47,133 bases of DNA, taken from the NCBI RefSeq assembly GCF_000003605.2, contig NW_003107602.1, positions 103,170-150,302 on the forward strand, given 5' to 3'. Source of the DNA: Saccoglossus kowalevskii (Eukaryota; Hemichordata; Enteropneusta; Harrimaniidae). Made by a program: the position numbers and the translations under genes. Below, one piece after another: positions 11,122 to 22,500 of the stretch. Numbering within the stretch: position 1 is the stretch's first letter; every line of letters starts with the position of its first letter. The notes under the pieces are model-generated. The model was not told the DNA's origin and searched no databases. It saw only the letters and a list, made by a program, of their open reading frames with translations.

Positions 11122-12095
11122 GCTATTTCCCGTTAATCTACTCGTAGGGGTAGTATAACTATCAGTAATACACTCATCCACACGTGTTAAGGCATTGAGC
11201 TAAAACATTTTTTTAGTTTCATGGCTAAAGTAACTAAAAAATGAACAATGTTATCTAAATAACTATTTGCTTATCAAGGCACAACAAAACAATAATTCTC
11301 AAAGATGGAGTTACGTCCGGGGTTACATCACGATCCTCCAAACGTTGCCAGGACCAATCACAAACAAGAATAGACAATGGATTTTCGGATTAACACCTCT
11401 GTTGTGCCCCATGCTAACCAACTTTCCCCCACGCCAACGAAAAAAAGTGTTGTTTCTACCTCCATGTTTCTACTGACTTCCTGTTGCGTTCACATATAAA
11501 ATAAAACTTGTTACAATGCGTCATACATAATTCCCAAATCCGTTGTGGCCATTTCTGATAAACTAAATTCAATATAATCACTTGAAAGTTTTTCATACCC
11601 AATTATTTGAATTCATGCACGGTTCCGTCACAATGAATGAATATCACCTTATATACAAACCACAACGCATGGCGCCGATGGATTTATTTTACGTTTCAAC
11701 ATATATTACAAGCTGCTCACACTTGTATATTAGTATTCTGGCCTAAAAAATAAACTATACATAAGCCAAACTTTCCCAAAAAATGCACAACACAAAAATA
11801 CATAACCCATGTAATGTACTACGCGATAACACATTGAACACAACTCACCTAGCAATTAAACACTTGGCTACATTTGCGTCTGAACCAAGAGAATTCTCCA
11901 ATTTTATGGCAATCCATTTGTCAACCTCTTGGCCAAGATAAATCTTCGTCGCACTATTGCTTGTCTGTCGTCGTTTTTTCGCAGATTCGCTCATACTTCG
12001 GCGACCGCGCATCCTGCACCCAGTCTGATCTGCCATTTTTTTCTGAGATGGTACTGCGCATGCTCTCAGATTACTCACCATTTTACGGCATTTAT

Positions 12096-12107
12096 CGGGA
12101 CGTCCCG
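12096..12107. promoter_or_regulatory. Perfect palindrome CGGGACGTCCCG upstream of the transposase
   Basis: A 12-bp perfect palindrome (14 bp counting the flanking T/A) with a GACGTC core lies 60 bp upstream of the transposase ATG and 156 bp from the right end of the element. It mirrors the TGACGTCA at the left end. Confidence 0.35.
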
Positions 12108-12232
12108 AAATAAATTTAACTTGATATTTGTGCGTTTGTAACACGTTGATAATTTTTGTGCTGCCATCACAGTTTATAGCTCTCTCGTCGCTATGATAGT
12201 TAAAAAAAAGCTAAATATAAGAAAAATACTGA

Positions 12233-12263
12233 AAAAAAGCTTGAAAACGCCGCTAGTGGCCCT
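12233..12263 (-). repeat. Right terminal inverted repeat
   Basis: The reverse complement begins AGGGCC and matches 1283-1313 at 29 of 31 positions. It is followed by TTAA (12264-12267). Confidence 0.85.
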
Positions 12264-12267
12264 TTAA

Positions 12268-12425
12268 GAGATTAGACAATATCGACGAAAATAGTTAAAT
12301 AATAAATGATGGTAGTTACACGCTTATTTATAATTAAAAGATACAACAGTCGTACTGCGTACAGTAAATACACAGCAACTGGGAATGCATGTAATGAGGG
12401 ACTGAATACAAACAAAGGTTAGACA
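12268..12425 (+). repeat. Dispersed repeat copy adjoining the transposon
   Basis: Starts GAGATTAGACAATATCGACG directly after the TTAA. It resembles 38118-38285 over about 150 bp with gaps (shared AATAGTTA, ATGATGGTAGTTA, TTAGACAGTT/GTAAGACAGTT). The transposon therefore probably landed inside a copy of this repeat. Confidence 0.45.
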
Positions 12426-12429
12426 GTTG

Positions 12430-13400
12430 TGATTTTTATTTGTGATTACAATTAACCAAGCAGAATATTATTTCTGTAATACTAGATATGCTTAACGTGT
12501 GTTCCAATATGGAGCCAGCCATATGGTGCAGAATTCTGATTAGCCATCCCGGTATATTGTATAAATACGAGTTCTGAAACATCAAATAAGAATGATTTAT
12601 GAACTGCTCTTTGACATGCTCAATCATTGTACCAAGCTTTAGTTTTATTGTTTTGCCACTAAAATCACTTCGTAATTCTCACCCCCTGCCCTTATGGTTA
12701 GTGGATAATATATTTATCTCCAGTGACCTGATCTGAATTTACCTTTGAATAACTTTTGGGTTAGCATGAGAAATATATATTTTCTCACTACGTGGTAGCA
12801 GCTGTTTCTGAGAGCACAACACTAACTGACGTGTTCACACTATTTGGTATTATGTGTTCACTTCTGATTCGTTATAGCTGATTGGGATGCTGTTTGCCAT
12901 CATGAATGACGAGATCAACATAAACAAATCGTTGTTCATTACTTGGTGCTCTTACAATGCATGTTAATGTCCCATGAATCCACATTTGTTTCCCTTCTGT
13001 ACTTGGCCACGAGTTTCTTCAGTTGTAATATGTTCGCTTTAGGTAATGTTTCACCAGTGAGAGTCCCGGGTAGTTTCAAGAATATTTCAAAGTTTTTTTT
13101 TAGCATTTGCTACTCTGTGTGTCAGTGAACAATTTGAGTGTCATTTTTATTTTCCCATTTTTAATGATTGAAAGAGTCTGCCACGAGGTCACTGGGTCAA
13201 ATATTAGCCAAAATACCAAATAGTATGCAATACGTTTACTACCTCGTGTGCGGGTTCTTAACCAATATAAAATTACACAATTTGTGTAACACAAATATAA
13301 TTTAGACTGATGGGCTCCAGTAGAGTTCAATGTGACTATATGCACATATAAGCAGCAATAATGCACACCGGCCAGTCTTGCACATACGACACTACACATG
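12430..13400. other. Non-genic stretch
   Basis: AT-rich sequence with only short unsupported frames. I see no gene, RNA or repeat boundary here. Confidence 0.5.
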
Positions 13401-13404
13401 AATT

Positions 13405-14110
13405 ACATGAAACCATAGTTTATTAGGTACACAAAACATACTTGCTACAGTTCTCTCCGTCGGTATCGCCCGCCCTTGCAGAGATACAGCACAACACGCG
13501 GCCCTCACCACGCACCAACGCAACTATGTTGTTGGTNNNNNNNNNNNNNNNNNNNNNNNNNNNNNNNNNNNNNNNNNNNNNNNNNNNNNNNNNNNNNNNN
13601 NNNNNNNNNNNNNNNNNNNNNNNNNNNNNNNNNNNNNNNNNNNNNNNNNNNNNNNNNNNNNNNNNNNNNNNNNNNNNNNNNNNNNNNNNNNNNNNNNNNN
13701 NNNNNNNNNNNNNNNNNNNNNNNNNNNNNNNNNNNNNNNNNNNNNNNNNNNNNNNNNNNNNNNNNNNNNNNNNNNNNNNNNNNNNNNNNNNNNNNNNNNN
13801 NNNNNNNNNNNNNNNNNNNNNNNNNNNNNNNNNNNNNNNNNNNNNNNNNNNNNNNNNNNNNNNNNNNNNNNNNNNNNNNNNNNNNNNNNNNNNNNNNNNN
13901 TACAAAGCGTAGATATTGGTCAAGATCTCCAGCAGCAACAACCGAGCACCACGCCGTCCCAATCTTTAAATACCCTGCCATCACATGGCTAATTGTGTCA
14001 ATCGCTAATTGGTCCGCGACACCTGTTCATTCATCACACGGATACTCGTCCAGCATTGTCAAAGTGCGACCTCGAGGTCACGTAATAGGTACTTTCTGTA
14101 CGTGTAGTGA
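13405..14110 (-). mobile_element. LTR-like fragment interrupted by an assembly gap
   Basis: Read on the reverse strand there is a TATTTAAA box (13965-13972), then a GC-richer transcribed-looking segment, the gap, more GC-rich sequence and an AATAAA (13419-13424). This is the promoter-to-polyadenylation order of a long terminal repeat, and the composition contrasts with the flanks. I could not find clean TG/CA ends or a target duplication. A promoter-bearing non-LTR repeat is the alternative. Confidence 0.35.
13537..13900. other. Assembly gap (364 N)
   Basis: An unbroken run of N. Open frames crossing it are artefacts. Its position inside a repeat-like segment suggests a repeat-induced assembly break. 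Confidence 0.99.
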
Positions 14111-16300
14111 CAAATGCGGCTACCTACTGGGCTATAAAACCTACCTCTGGGCTGTTATCAATTGATACTATAACAATAAATTAATAAATACAAAATTACA
14201 TAATAACAAGCGTGTCCTTTTAATAATACAGTTTCTGATATGTTCACTCATTGATAAAAGAATCGTAGGGTAGACATAACGTGTCATTGATTGAATATTT
14301 TTTCCCAAGAAATGTGGTGATTTCTTCAGATATGAATTATGGTCCATTATCACTTACACGTTGGAGTCTTACATTCTTACATTCGGTTGAAATAATATCG
14401 GAGCGGTTTAGACCCAAAACACAACAGTTAAGGTGCAAATAAACTTTTGTTGATGTTCACAACAAAATGCACGGCTGCTTTTGAATGCACCTGATAAATA
14501 AAAAAACAAGACTTTGCATCGCTTTTATGTGAGTTAAATAACTGCCACGCGTGTATTTTCCCCTCCAGTTTTGACAAATGCAAATTAAATAGCAATCATG
14601 ATTCTAAAGCCTGCATTTGTAGTTTAGTCTGGCTTTCATATCAATATGGTGTCCCTATGTCTTTCAAATATTGCTGACAATATCCTTTGACAACCAAAAT
14701 ATATTCTTTTGCAACCAGTTAGATACTGTGCAGAAAGTACAGGGAGTAGGTTGATGTTTTTTTTGTTGTTTTTTTTTTGGGGGGGGGGGGTCACTGATTT
14801 TCGTGCAAGTGTTGAGGGAAATGTTAATCAGTAATCTGTGCAGGCATGGGGGAGGGTCGCTTTGCAATTGTGCAAAGCAAGCCTCGTGACACCACAATTA
14901 AAGTAGCCTATTAGTAAGTGTTATGAACAGTATTGTTGACTGTTTTGCCTCAACTAACATTTATTCTATCAATCATTCAGCAGTTGTGTTTACATTGAAT
15001 TCACATGTTAACCTCAACTTATATTCAGAGCTATGATGAGGACCCTTTGTCTGATGACTCTAATAATGAATAATCAGGCAGTGGAATTGAAAGTTTCAAA
15101 CCGGTACACCAGGTCTGTGACAACAAGTTACTGAAACAGAAAGTTTTTTGGCGACTATCAATTCACCACTGGGGAAAAACACACAGTATAAAACACACAT
15201 ATTTATTTTAGTGTAATTTATGATACAATATGTGTTTACTAATACCAATAGCCACTGTTTTTTTACATGTACTTTCATTGTAATGAATATAATTTTTACA
15301 CTACATTACTCAATACCGTGATTATTCAAATGTGATCTTTAAAATGTAATTATCTTAAGCCATGAGTATCCAGTGTAAGAGTAATTAAGGCCGCCAGTAC
15401 TAGTAAATAATAATATTTGATCTAGCAGTGGTGTGACTAGCACCTATATACTATAAATGTACAATCTATGATTCTCTTTTTTCATTCCACTGCAATGTTT
15501 GGCTACAAGGCAGAACTTTCTTCCCCACCCATCCTTCCCTTCACATAATATTTGACTTTCTTTGTTATAATTTCTGTCTGTGATTTCTGTGTGCGAAGCA
15601 CTCAATGAAAGTCTTTGCAGTTAGCCTGTGTTTGTGTGTGTGTTTGTCCGTTCCACTGATATCTCAAGAATCGCAATTTTGGTTTTAAAGAAAGTTGGTG
15701 CATATCGTGTTTTATCGTGATCGTGTTTTATTAAATATCCATGCATATTAATTGCTTAATTTGAATAATAATTAGTCAATTATTCACAGTATCATATATT
15801 GTTCTCTTTTCAATGCGAGCTGAGCTAAGTAATTGAAGTAGAAAAGTTCTAAGCTGCGTAGAAGAACATCAATTAGTATGTATATATAGTATTGTTATTC
15901 ATCTGCCACAGTAACGACATTACAAGGTTACAGCATGCCGTAATTTTGCGGTATTTTACGGTGTATTTTCATCTTATTATTGCGCGTAATCGTCATCTAA
16001 TTTGGTTTGTCCGAACTGCACACAACGAAGTTCGCTGTTTGTGTTCCAAACTTTTTGGATTTCGACATTCCCATGATGTATCCTTGGAAGGAAAAGATGT
16101 ATTCAGACTGTACGCGTCGGTCGATATTTCAGCCGTACTGTCTTTGTGCATATTTTGAGGTAACCTCATATTGATACATGTACTATCCTCCCACTTAAAA
16201 GAGGGGGAGTCACAATTTGTCATGCACCATTCAAGGCCTACTCCAGTAATTTCTGGCCGGACCTTATCTTTATAATAAATAAATGAGCATTCAGGAATTG
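14111..16300. other. Non-genic stretch with homopolymer runs
   Basis: No gene recognised. It contains a T-run followed by a run of 12 G (14769-14790) and a short GT-rich patch near 15630. The two opposing frames around 15890-16300 show no domain or splice support. Confidence 0.5.
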
Positions 16301-16586
16301 ACACAGATATGCGAGTGATCCCAGATATCGGAGGTTATTCAGCAAAGACCTCAGATTTAACTGTAGATGTGACTGTAGTAATTTCAAACAACAAAATAAT
16401 GAGAGACAAAATGGCCATTAATGAGAGTTGTATGTATTCTTATCAATGACAAATATGGAAAAATGCTTAGCACATACTTCTTTTATTACACAAATGTTTA
16501 CAATAGTTCATAATTTTAATCAACAAAATGTAATATTTCCATCTCAATATTTCAGCTGATATTCCTGTCATTCTTGCTTTATAAAC
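16300..16586 (+). promoter_or_regulatory. Upstream region of SLCO gene A, shared with gene B
   Basis: Short blocks match the region before gene B (42480-42950) in the same order: GAGTGATC, ATTCAGCAA, TGACTGTAGT, ATAATGA-AGACAAA, and ATATTTCAG then TGATATT immediately before TATAAACATGGATA. The ATATTTCAG at 16547-16555 looks like an acceptor for a 5' UTR exon, so the true promoter may lie further upstream. Confidence 0.45.
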
Positions 16587-19500
16587 ATGGATAGGCAAAG
16601 TAAGGACAACGCCGATATTAAGAAAGTACTGCTCGACGACATGCCTGCCACCCTTGCACTGTCTAAGACTGACGAGTATGAATATTGTTGCGGAATAAGA
16701 CCATGGCGCCCTCGGTGTCTGCAAGTTTTCGCAAAGGCTCATTTTGCAGTTACCGGTCTTGTGATAGGAACACTATGCATGACTTTAAATTTTGCTGCAA
16801 TGTCATCTGCTTTAAACAATTGGGAGAAACGCTACAGTTTACCCTCCACTACAGTTAGTCTTGCATTCACTGTCATGGACGTAGCCAAGTTGTTTCCACT
16901 AATTCTAATAACCTACATAGGTGGTAGACCAGATACCCACAGACCCAGATGGATAGGAGGTGGTATGATAATCGGAGGGATAGGACTTCTTATTGTCAGC
17001 AGTCTGCAATTCATGTCTGAACCTTATCAGTACGGCGTCTTCAACGGAAAAAAGTCGATGAAACTATGCAGTGCCCGGGAAGAATATTCTTTAAATGACA
17101 CCATTGGATGCAATGAAGAGACTATGCATGGGGTTCAGCTTAAATTGTTACTTCTGATACTCACTGGAATAATCATGTTTGGCATTGGTCTGTCTCCACT
17201 CTTCACTCTTGGGATCACATATATTGATGACATTGTTCCCAAGAATAAGTCCCCGTTCTATATAGGTAAAGTAAATAAAATATAATACAAATAAAAATGT
17301 TATCAAAATTTTAGCATGTATGATTTGTTTTGAAGTGCATTATGACGTATTTTGTTTTGTTTTGGAAATGAATTGTCTACATCACTACTGTTTTGCTGAG
17401 TAAAGGCTACCGTGACATTACCCCCAAACATATGAAAATATTACGAAGTCAACAATACTTTCCATGTTTGCTTTCCTACTAGGCAAAATTTTGTGCAAAT
17501 GTTCAGGGGCTGTACGAATTATTTGAACAAATAAAATCACCTTTTAGGGGATTTATTATGTTGCGAGTTGGAAACACAGATAATCGGGGTACTGCGATTC
17601 AGGTTACGCGATGAATGAAAAATGAATGCACAAGCCCTATCAATTCAGGAATTCTCATCTTAACAGAAATATCACACTTTTTATGTGGTGTACACCACAT
17701 CTAATTCACCGTTCTCTGGCCTGTAGTACATATGTCTTCTCCTTACAAAACTTCTGTTTCAAATAATTTGGTTGGCAGATATAATGAACCTGTCATTAAA
17801 TAAAATAATAATGCTACAAAAGTCAGATTCCAACAACGGCATTTGATTAAGACTCAGATGAAAATATGGCGGGTGTCAAACGTGGAGCAGTACGTGATAA
17901 CTCTTTTTGGAAACAACCTTACATTTCATGGTTGTCAAATTATTATTCTCTTACTCATTTGCCTTTATTGTGTAACGTAGATAGTTTTTCATTTCGGTTG
18001 TGTAACTTGTAAATTTCGCTATACAACTCACATTCAATGTCCTATGATTTAATATTTTATTTCCTAAAGAGTGTGATTTTTGAAAAGGTGCATATTGAAC
18101 ATTTCATTGTCATAGCATGATGCATATTGCTTTTGTATTTGAAAATAAATACATGGGCTGGACAAGAAATAACTAATTATTGATGATTTTTTTTTCAATT
18201 CAGGTTTAATGTTTTCAATGCATGCACTGGGACCACTCATAGCTTTCCCGATATCATCTGCCTATAATAACATGTACGTAGATTTTTATCGCGTCAATAC
18301 ATCGATGAGCGAAATCAGTCGACACGATCCACGCTGGGTCGGTGCTTGGTGGCTCCCTTTTGTTATCAATGGTCCATTGTGCATTATTGTTGGAATATAT
18401 ATTATGCTTCTTCCGAAAAAGATTCACGCTAAGGTTGGAACTATAGGTAGCCCAAATCAAGAAGTCGTTGTAAATAACACTATATCACTTATTTTGAACA
18501 AGACGCTGAAAGGTATGTCTTGCTTGGAATTTTACTAAAGCACAGTATGGGGAAAATGATCACGAATAAGGTCACATGGTAGACTTTAATTTAATAGTTT
18601 TTTTAATACTAAGTAAACGCATTTGTGTATTTTAAAAGGGAAATCAATTATATAATATGATAAGTTTCTATGCATGGTGGTATTTGATACGACTTACATT
18701 CTTCGGGTATGAAATAATTAGAAAACAGACCTCTAGGCAATCATACATGAGAAACATGCTTTAAGGATTACAAATAGATGTGGCTTACATGTGGGCAATT
18801 TAAAATTACAGCCACTTCACTTTGATTTGATAGATCTTCTTTCCATTTCAGATCTGCCACAGGCGCTGAAACGACTCGTTTATAATAAGACTTACATGGC
18901 AGGGATGATGGCACGTATAGTCGATACGGCCGTGGTAGCGGCATTCGCGCCTTTTAGTGTTAAATACATACATGACCAATTCAGAGTTCCTATGGCAATT
19001 GCTGGATTCCTTGTTCGTAAGTTATTTAGCTTCAATGGAGTTGGTGGGTCGATGCATTGGTTGTTTTACTTCATTACCTGCTTCTGACTTGAGCGGTTTG
19101 TGATTATTTACTTGAATTAGTCATATTAGATTGAAAAAAGTAATTTATTTTTTATACGCATAAATATGCATTAAGCATAGTATGTGGCGTTTCATTTTCA
19201 AGAAACAATCCATAATTTGTAGTAATAGATGTGGTAGGTTGAGCCAGTGTAGTATATTACACATTACAACTGAGGTGGTTTACCTCACTAACAAATTCAT
19301 GTTCATTACTACTTCGATATATTCACAGCTTTTGCATTTGTTATACCAAGCGGACTTGGGATACTCATTGGAGGTATACTCATGCGGAAATACAAACCAT
19401 CATTAGTATCTACAGCTAGAAATGTTCTCCTTGTAGGTGTTCTGGTTGTACCACTTCCTATCATAATGATCTTTATTGGTTGTGATAATTATAGATTTGC

Positions 19501-22500
19501 TGGCATCAATACAGAATACGCAGTTAGGTTAGTGAATCATCATGTGGACCTTCATATACATATATTTGATAATAACAATGTGTTTCATTTCTTAAATCTT
19601 TTTCACTAGCTGTGTTTTGCACTTCATATGTTCTTACATCATATGCTATCCATGTAATCAGACATTCTGAATTTTGTTGAAATTGAAAATATACTCTTCT
19701 TAATTTGTTGATATATTACCATTACTGTTCTATATAATGGCTGCTGTTGCCATTAATGTTTCTGATCATAACGTTTTTACCATCTATTTGTCTATCAAGT
19801 GCAAAGTGATATGCAACAACTGAGGTCATATATGTACCATAAAAAATTATTTAATTCGAGATATAGTGGAATTGTATATCACCATTTGCATGGTGTTTGT
19901 ATATTGATCAGTTGGTTATTTTCATAATGTCTTGGACAATTCTTGATCAGAGAAATGTTTGCTTACACAACTGCTTCCGACGAAATGTTACCATTGTACT
20001 TAACTTTGTGGTTGGCTTTACTGGAGTAGTCGACCGTCGACTTTCTGTATGCCTTACTATATATTACAGCACTCGTCAAAAACTATTCCACAACAACCCT
20101 GTCGCAAATAGCAAACACAACGTCTTAAATATATCAATCTGGCAAACCTTGTCCCTTTACCTGCAGTAGAATAAAATATGTATTCGTTGGTGTCACCACT
20201 GAAGGCTTCCCGACATGAAGAGCAGTATATTAAATTTAGGGAAGAGAATATTTTCCCATCTGCTCCGTGAAGGTTTAGCGAAGTCAATGCAGCTGTCCCA
20301 CAGGTTACCAAAGTTGATCTAACTAAAACGGATCGCCCATAATATCAAATCACCCATGCAATTATTGTTTTCACAAGGATCTGACTTACATGGAACCACT
20401 CAAGTTTGGGAACATCAACTATCCCTATTCCCACGGATATTTAGTGGTAATTCTATTTTGTAAGATGGTTAGCTCCACCATACAAGGCAGAAGCATGATG
20501 CACTGTAAAAGGTCCGTGTAGTCCTGTGGGGGCGGAACCCTGGCAGATTTGGCATTACCCATGCTGCTGCAGTCGCAAACATGGAAAGGAACAGCTCGTA
20601 ATAGACTTCTATTTTTTTTCGTGGATGTTTTTTTCATGGTGGTAATAGAACCGGAAGTATCGTCATAACATAGACAGGAAAGCATATTATCCCCTCAAAT
20701 TCTAGTTTTTAGTGAGAATCATTTTTATATTTCAAACGAGTTAGCAATCCGGCAGGTCAGATGAATAATGTAACAATCAATGACTTCCCTGCCATGTATT
20801 GCCAGTGATTTTGTGAAGTGTGGTAATGATTGAGTGGTACTTTATATTTACCATGTCAGTCATGCTCCACCATTCCTACTTGCATACCTCACTGAGTACT
20901 ACATATAAATGTACATAGTTTGTCATGCCTAATGTCGTCGTAGTTGCAGTTCAATCGAATATATCATAATCGAAGATATATTCACTGACTTGGATAAAAC
21001 ACACTTTTCATCTACTCGTGAGTCATTAACTTGGATTCCAAAAATTAGCTTATAAAAACCCATTTGTCAAGTATAGACATAGATATAGGGTTCTTTATAT
21101 TGAGATGTGAGAAAATATACAAAATGACTATTTAAGACAGTTTAATCATTAAGGATAATAAATACTGATCTGTTTTTTTTTTGTCTATCGTCAGACATCA
21201 ACAATAGAATTTGGTCAACAAGAGATTTCCTGTCCCTTCCAATCCTGGGTATTTAACTACATGCAAATTTATTAATATAAACAGATGAAGTTGATTTCCA
21301 TGGGTCTTTTGTTCATCATAATAAGTGCATTGTCGTGTATAATAGTTCACAGCATGGAATAGAGGATGAGGTAACAATAGAGGATGAGGTAATCTTTTGT
21401 TCAGATGTCATATCACAGCCATCAGTTGTGACTGTAATAAGAATCATTGTGACGAACATGTGTCTCATAGATGAGTCAAATTTTGCTGCTACAAGAATGC
21501 TTGGAGAAGTGAATGAATCTTCTTGATGTCGAAACACAAACAAATCTCAGAATATGTGGCACTGGTATACGGTAACGCGCAATCCTGGTGAAATCTTTCC
21601 AATGTTAAATTAGGTCGAGGACAATAAATAACTTAAAGAGAAATGATGGGTTTGTTTCACCAATTACCCGCCAACGGTCTTTTGTTTCTAGCCCTTGAGT
21701 CCTCAACAGTGAAAAACAAAGAATATGTATTAAACCAGATCACCGAGGCAGACTCAATAATACAGTCCCAGTATGACGAAAACACGCCAATAACAGAAAC
21801 AATATGACGATAGTAGTACGAGAGTTCAAAATATTCTTGCTGAGCTTCTCTAAATATAGCGGTTCATAATGCTTTCTTGTCCCTTCCTGTTGCTAATCCA
21901 ATTATAAACTAAATTCTAAAATTCTGAACTGCACTCGATAAATCTTAAAAATCGACAAGGTTTAAAGCAAATATTGGCTACGAATATAGCCACTATGAAA
22001 CAAGCAAGGCCAGTTGTGTGTATGCCGCCACTTATGCCGTATGCCAGTGTCTAGATCCAAACCATATTTAATAAATTTGAAAATCACATAGTTAAGGTAC
22101 ATTGGGCATTTAGGAAAACACTTTGTGCTTTGAAGATCAGTGACACAGGAATGCTATGGTCAGCGATCCATTTCAAACCGACCAAAATGTTGTTACTCAA
22201 AAACGAAAGCGCATATGCAACTTTTCTATATAAACATTGACAACTAATGTTATGAATATGGCATCCGACTGTCACCCATTACACAATGGATATGCAAATT
22301 TGGTCAAAGGTCGGCCATCTTGTCAGACTATTTCTGGCAATTACTGTCAGCAATACGCTCAATATTGAGAAAAAAATACTTTCTTATTATAATATTATAA
22401 TTCTCATTCTTCTTCCATTATTTCTTACAAATCTACAAGGTCAATTTTCTTGAAAGTAAAACTCATTGAAAGATGTCAGGTGTGTCTGATCTTCGACTAT

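Larger units (their letters stand above)
5026..12036 (-). pseudogene. Kolobok-like transposase gene, catalytic core not found
   Basis: Exons in transcription order: 12036-11849, 8748-8627, then after unassigned sequence 7970-7866, 7361-7257, 6219-6055 and 5221-5026. Phases agree wherever adjacent exons are assigned. Exon 1 has the N-terminal motif KIYLGQEVDKWIAIK...ANVAKCLIA and splices (AG|G) to RYHASKTVPSTS, a Ser/Pro-rich linker. Exon 7970-7866 encodes LLKWSSHIVNHFW. Exon 7361-7257 encodes MWGDALHHVVDEHSW and ECDHA. Exon 6219-6055 encodes TAELETCQQHILMYAAKR and VYRARTILAALDHNIHADR, splicing AG|G to VQKTYLHIAQLMK and a Pro-rich tail ending SRRT-stop. These match, from memory, the C-terminal half of Kolobok-type transposases. 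I chose ATG 12036 for its context (AAAATGG); ATG 11994 is the alternative. The interval 8626-7971 is too short for the usual Asp-rich catalytic core, and no acceptable exon for it was seen, so an internal deletion is likely. Confidence 0.66.
1283..12263. mobile_element. Two-gene Kolobok-like TTAA transposon, about 11 kb
   Basis: Inverted repeats of 31 bp (1283-1313 and 12233-12263) begin AGGGCC at each outer end and match at 29 of 31 positions. TTAA follows directly outside both ends (1279-1282; 12264-12267), the target duplication expected for Kolobok or piggyBac-type elements. Inside are two convergent spliced genes: a plus-strand P2X7-ballast-like gene from 1528 and a minus-strand transposase from 12036. 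The transposase has pieces resembling the C-terminal half of Kolobok-type transposases, for example the LAALDHNIHADR motif in the 6055-6219 exon. The adjacent stop codons of the two genes argue that they evolved as one unit. Superfamily assignment rests on remembered motifs plus TTAA. The alternative is two unrelated end copies around ordinary genes, which I think unlikely because both first exons lie about 230-245 bp inside the ends. The copy looks inactive because both genes are damaged. Confidence 0.72.

Noticed and set aside
13423-14165. Open frames of 150-230 codons on both strands
   Set aside because: Most codons are N from the assembly gap.
15892-16304. Opposing frames just upstream of SLCO gene A
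   Set aside because: Both strands are open by chance; no homology recognised and no continuity with the transporter's 5' exon.
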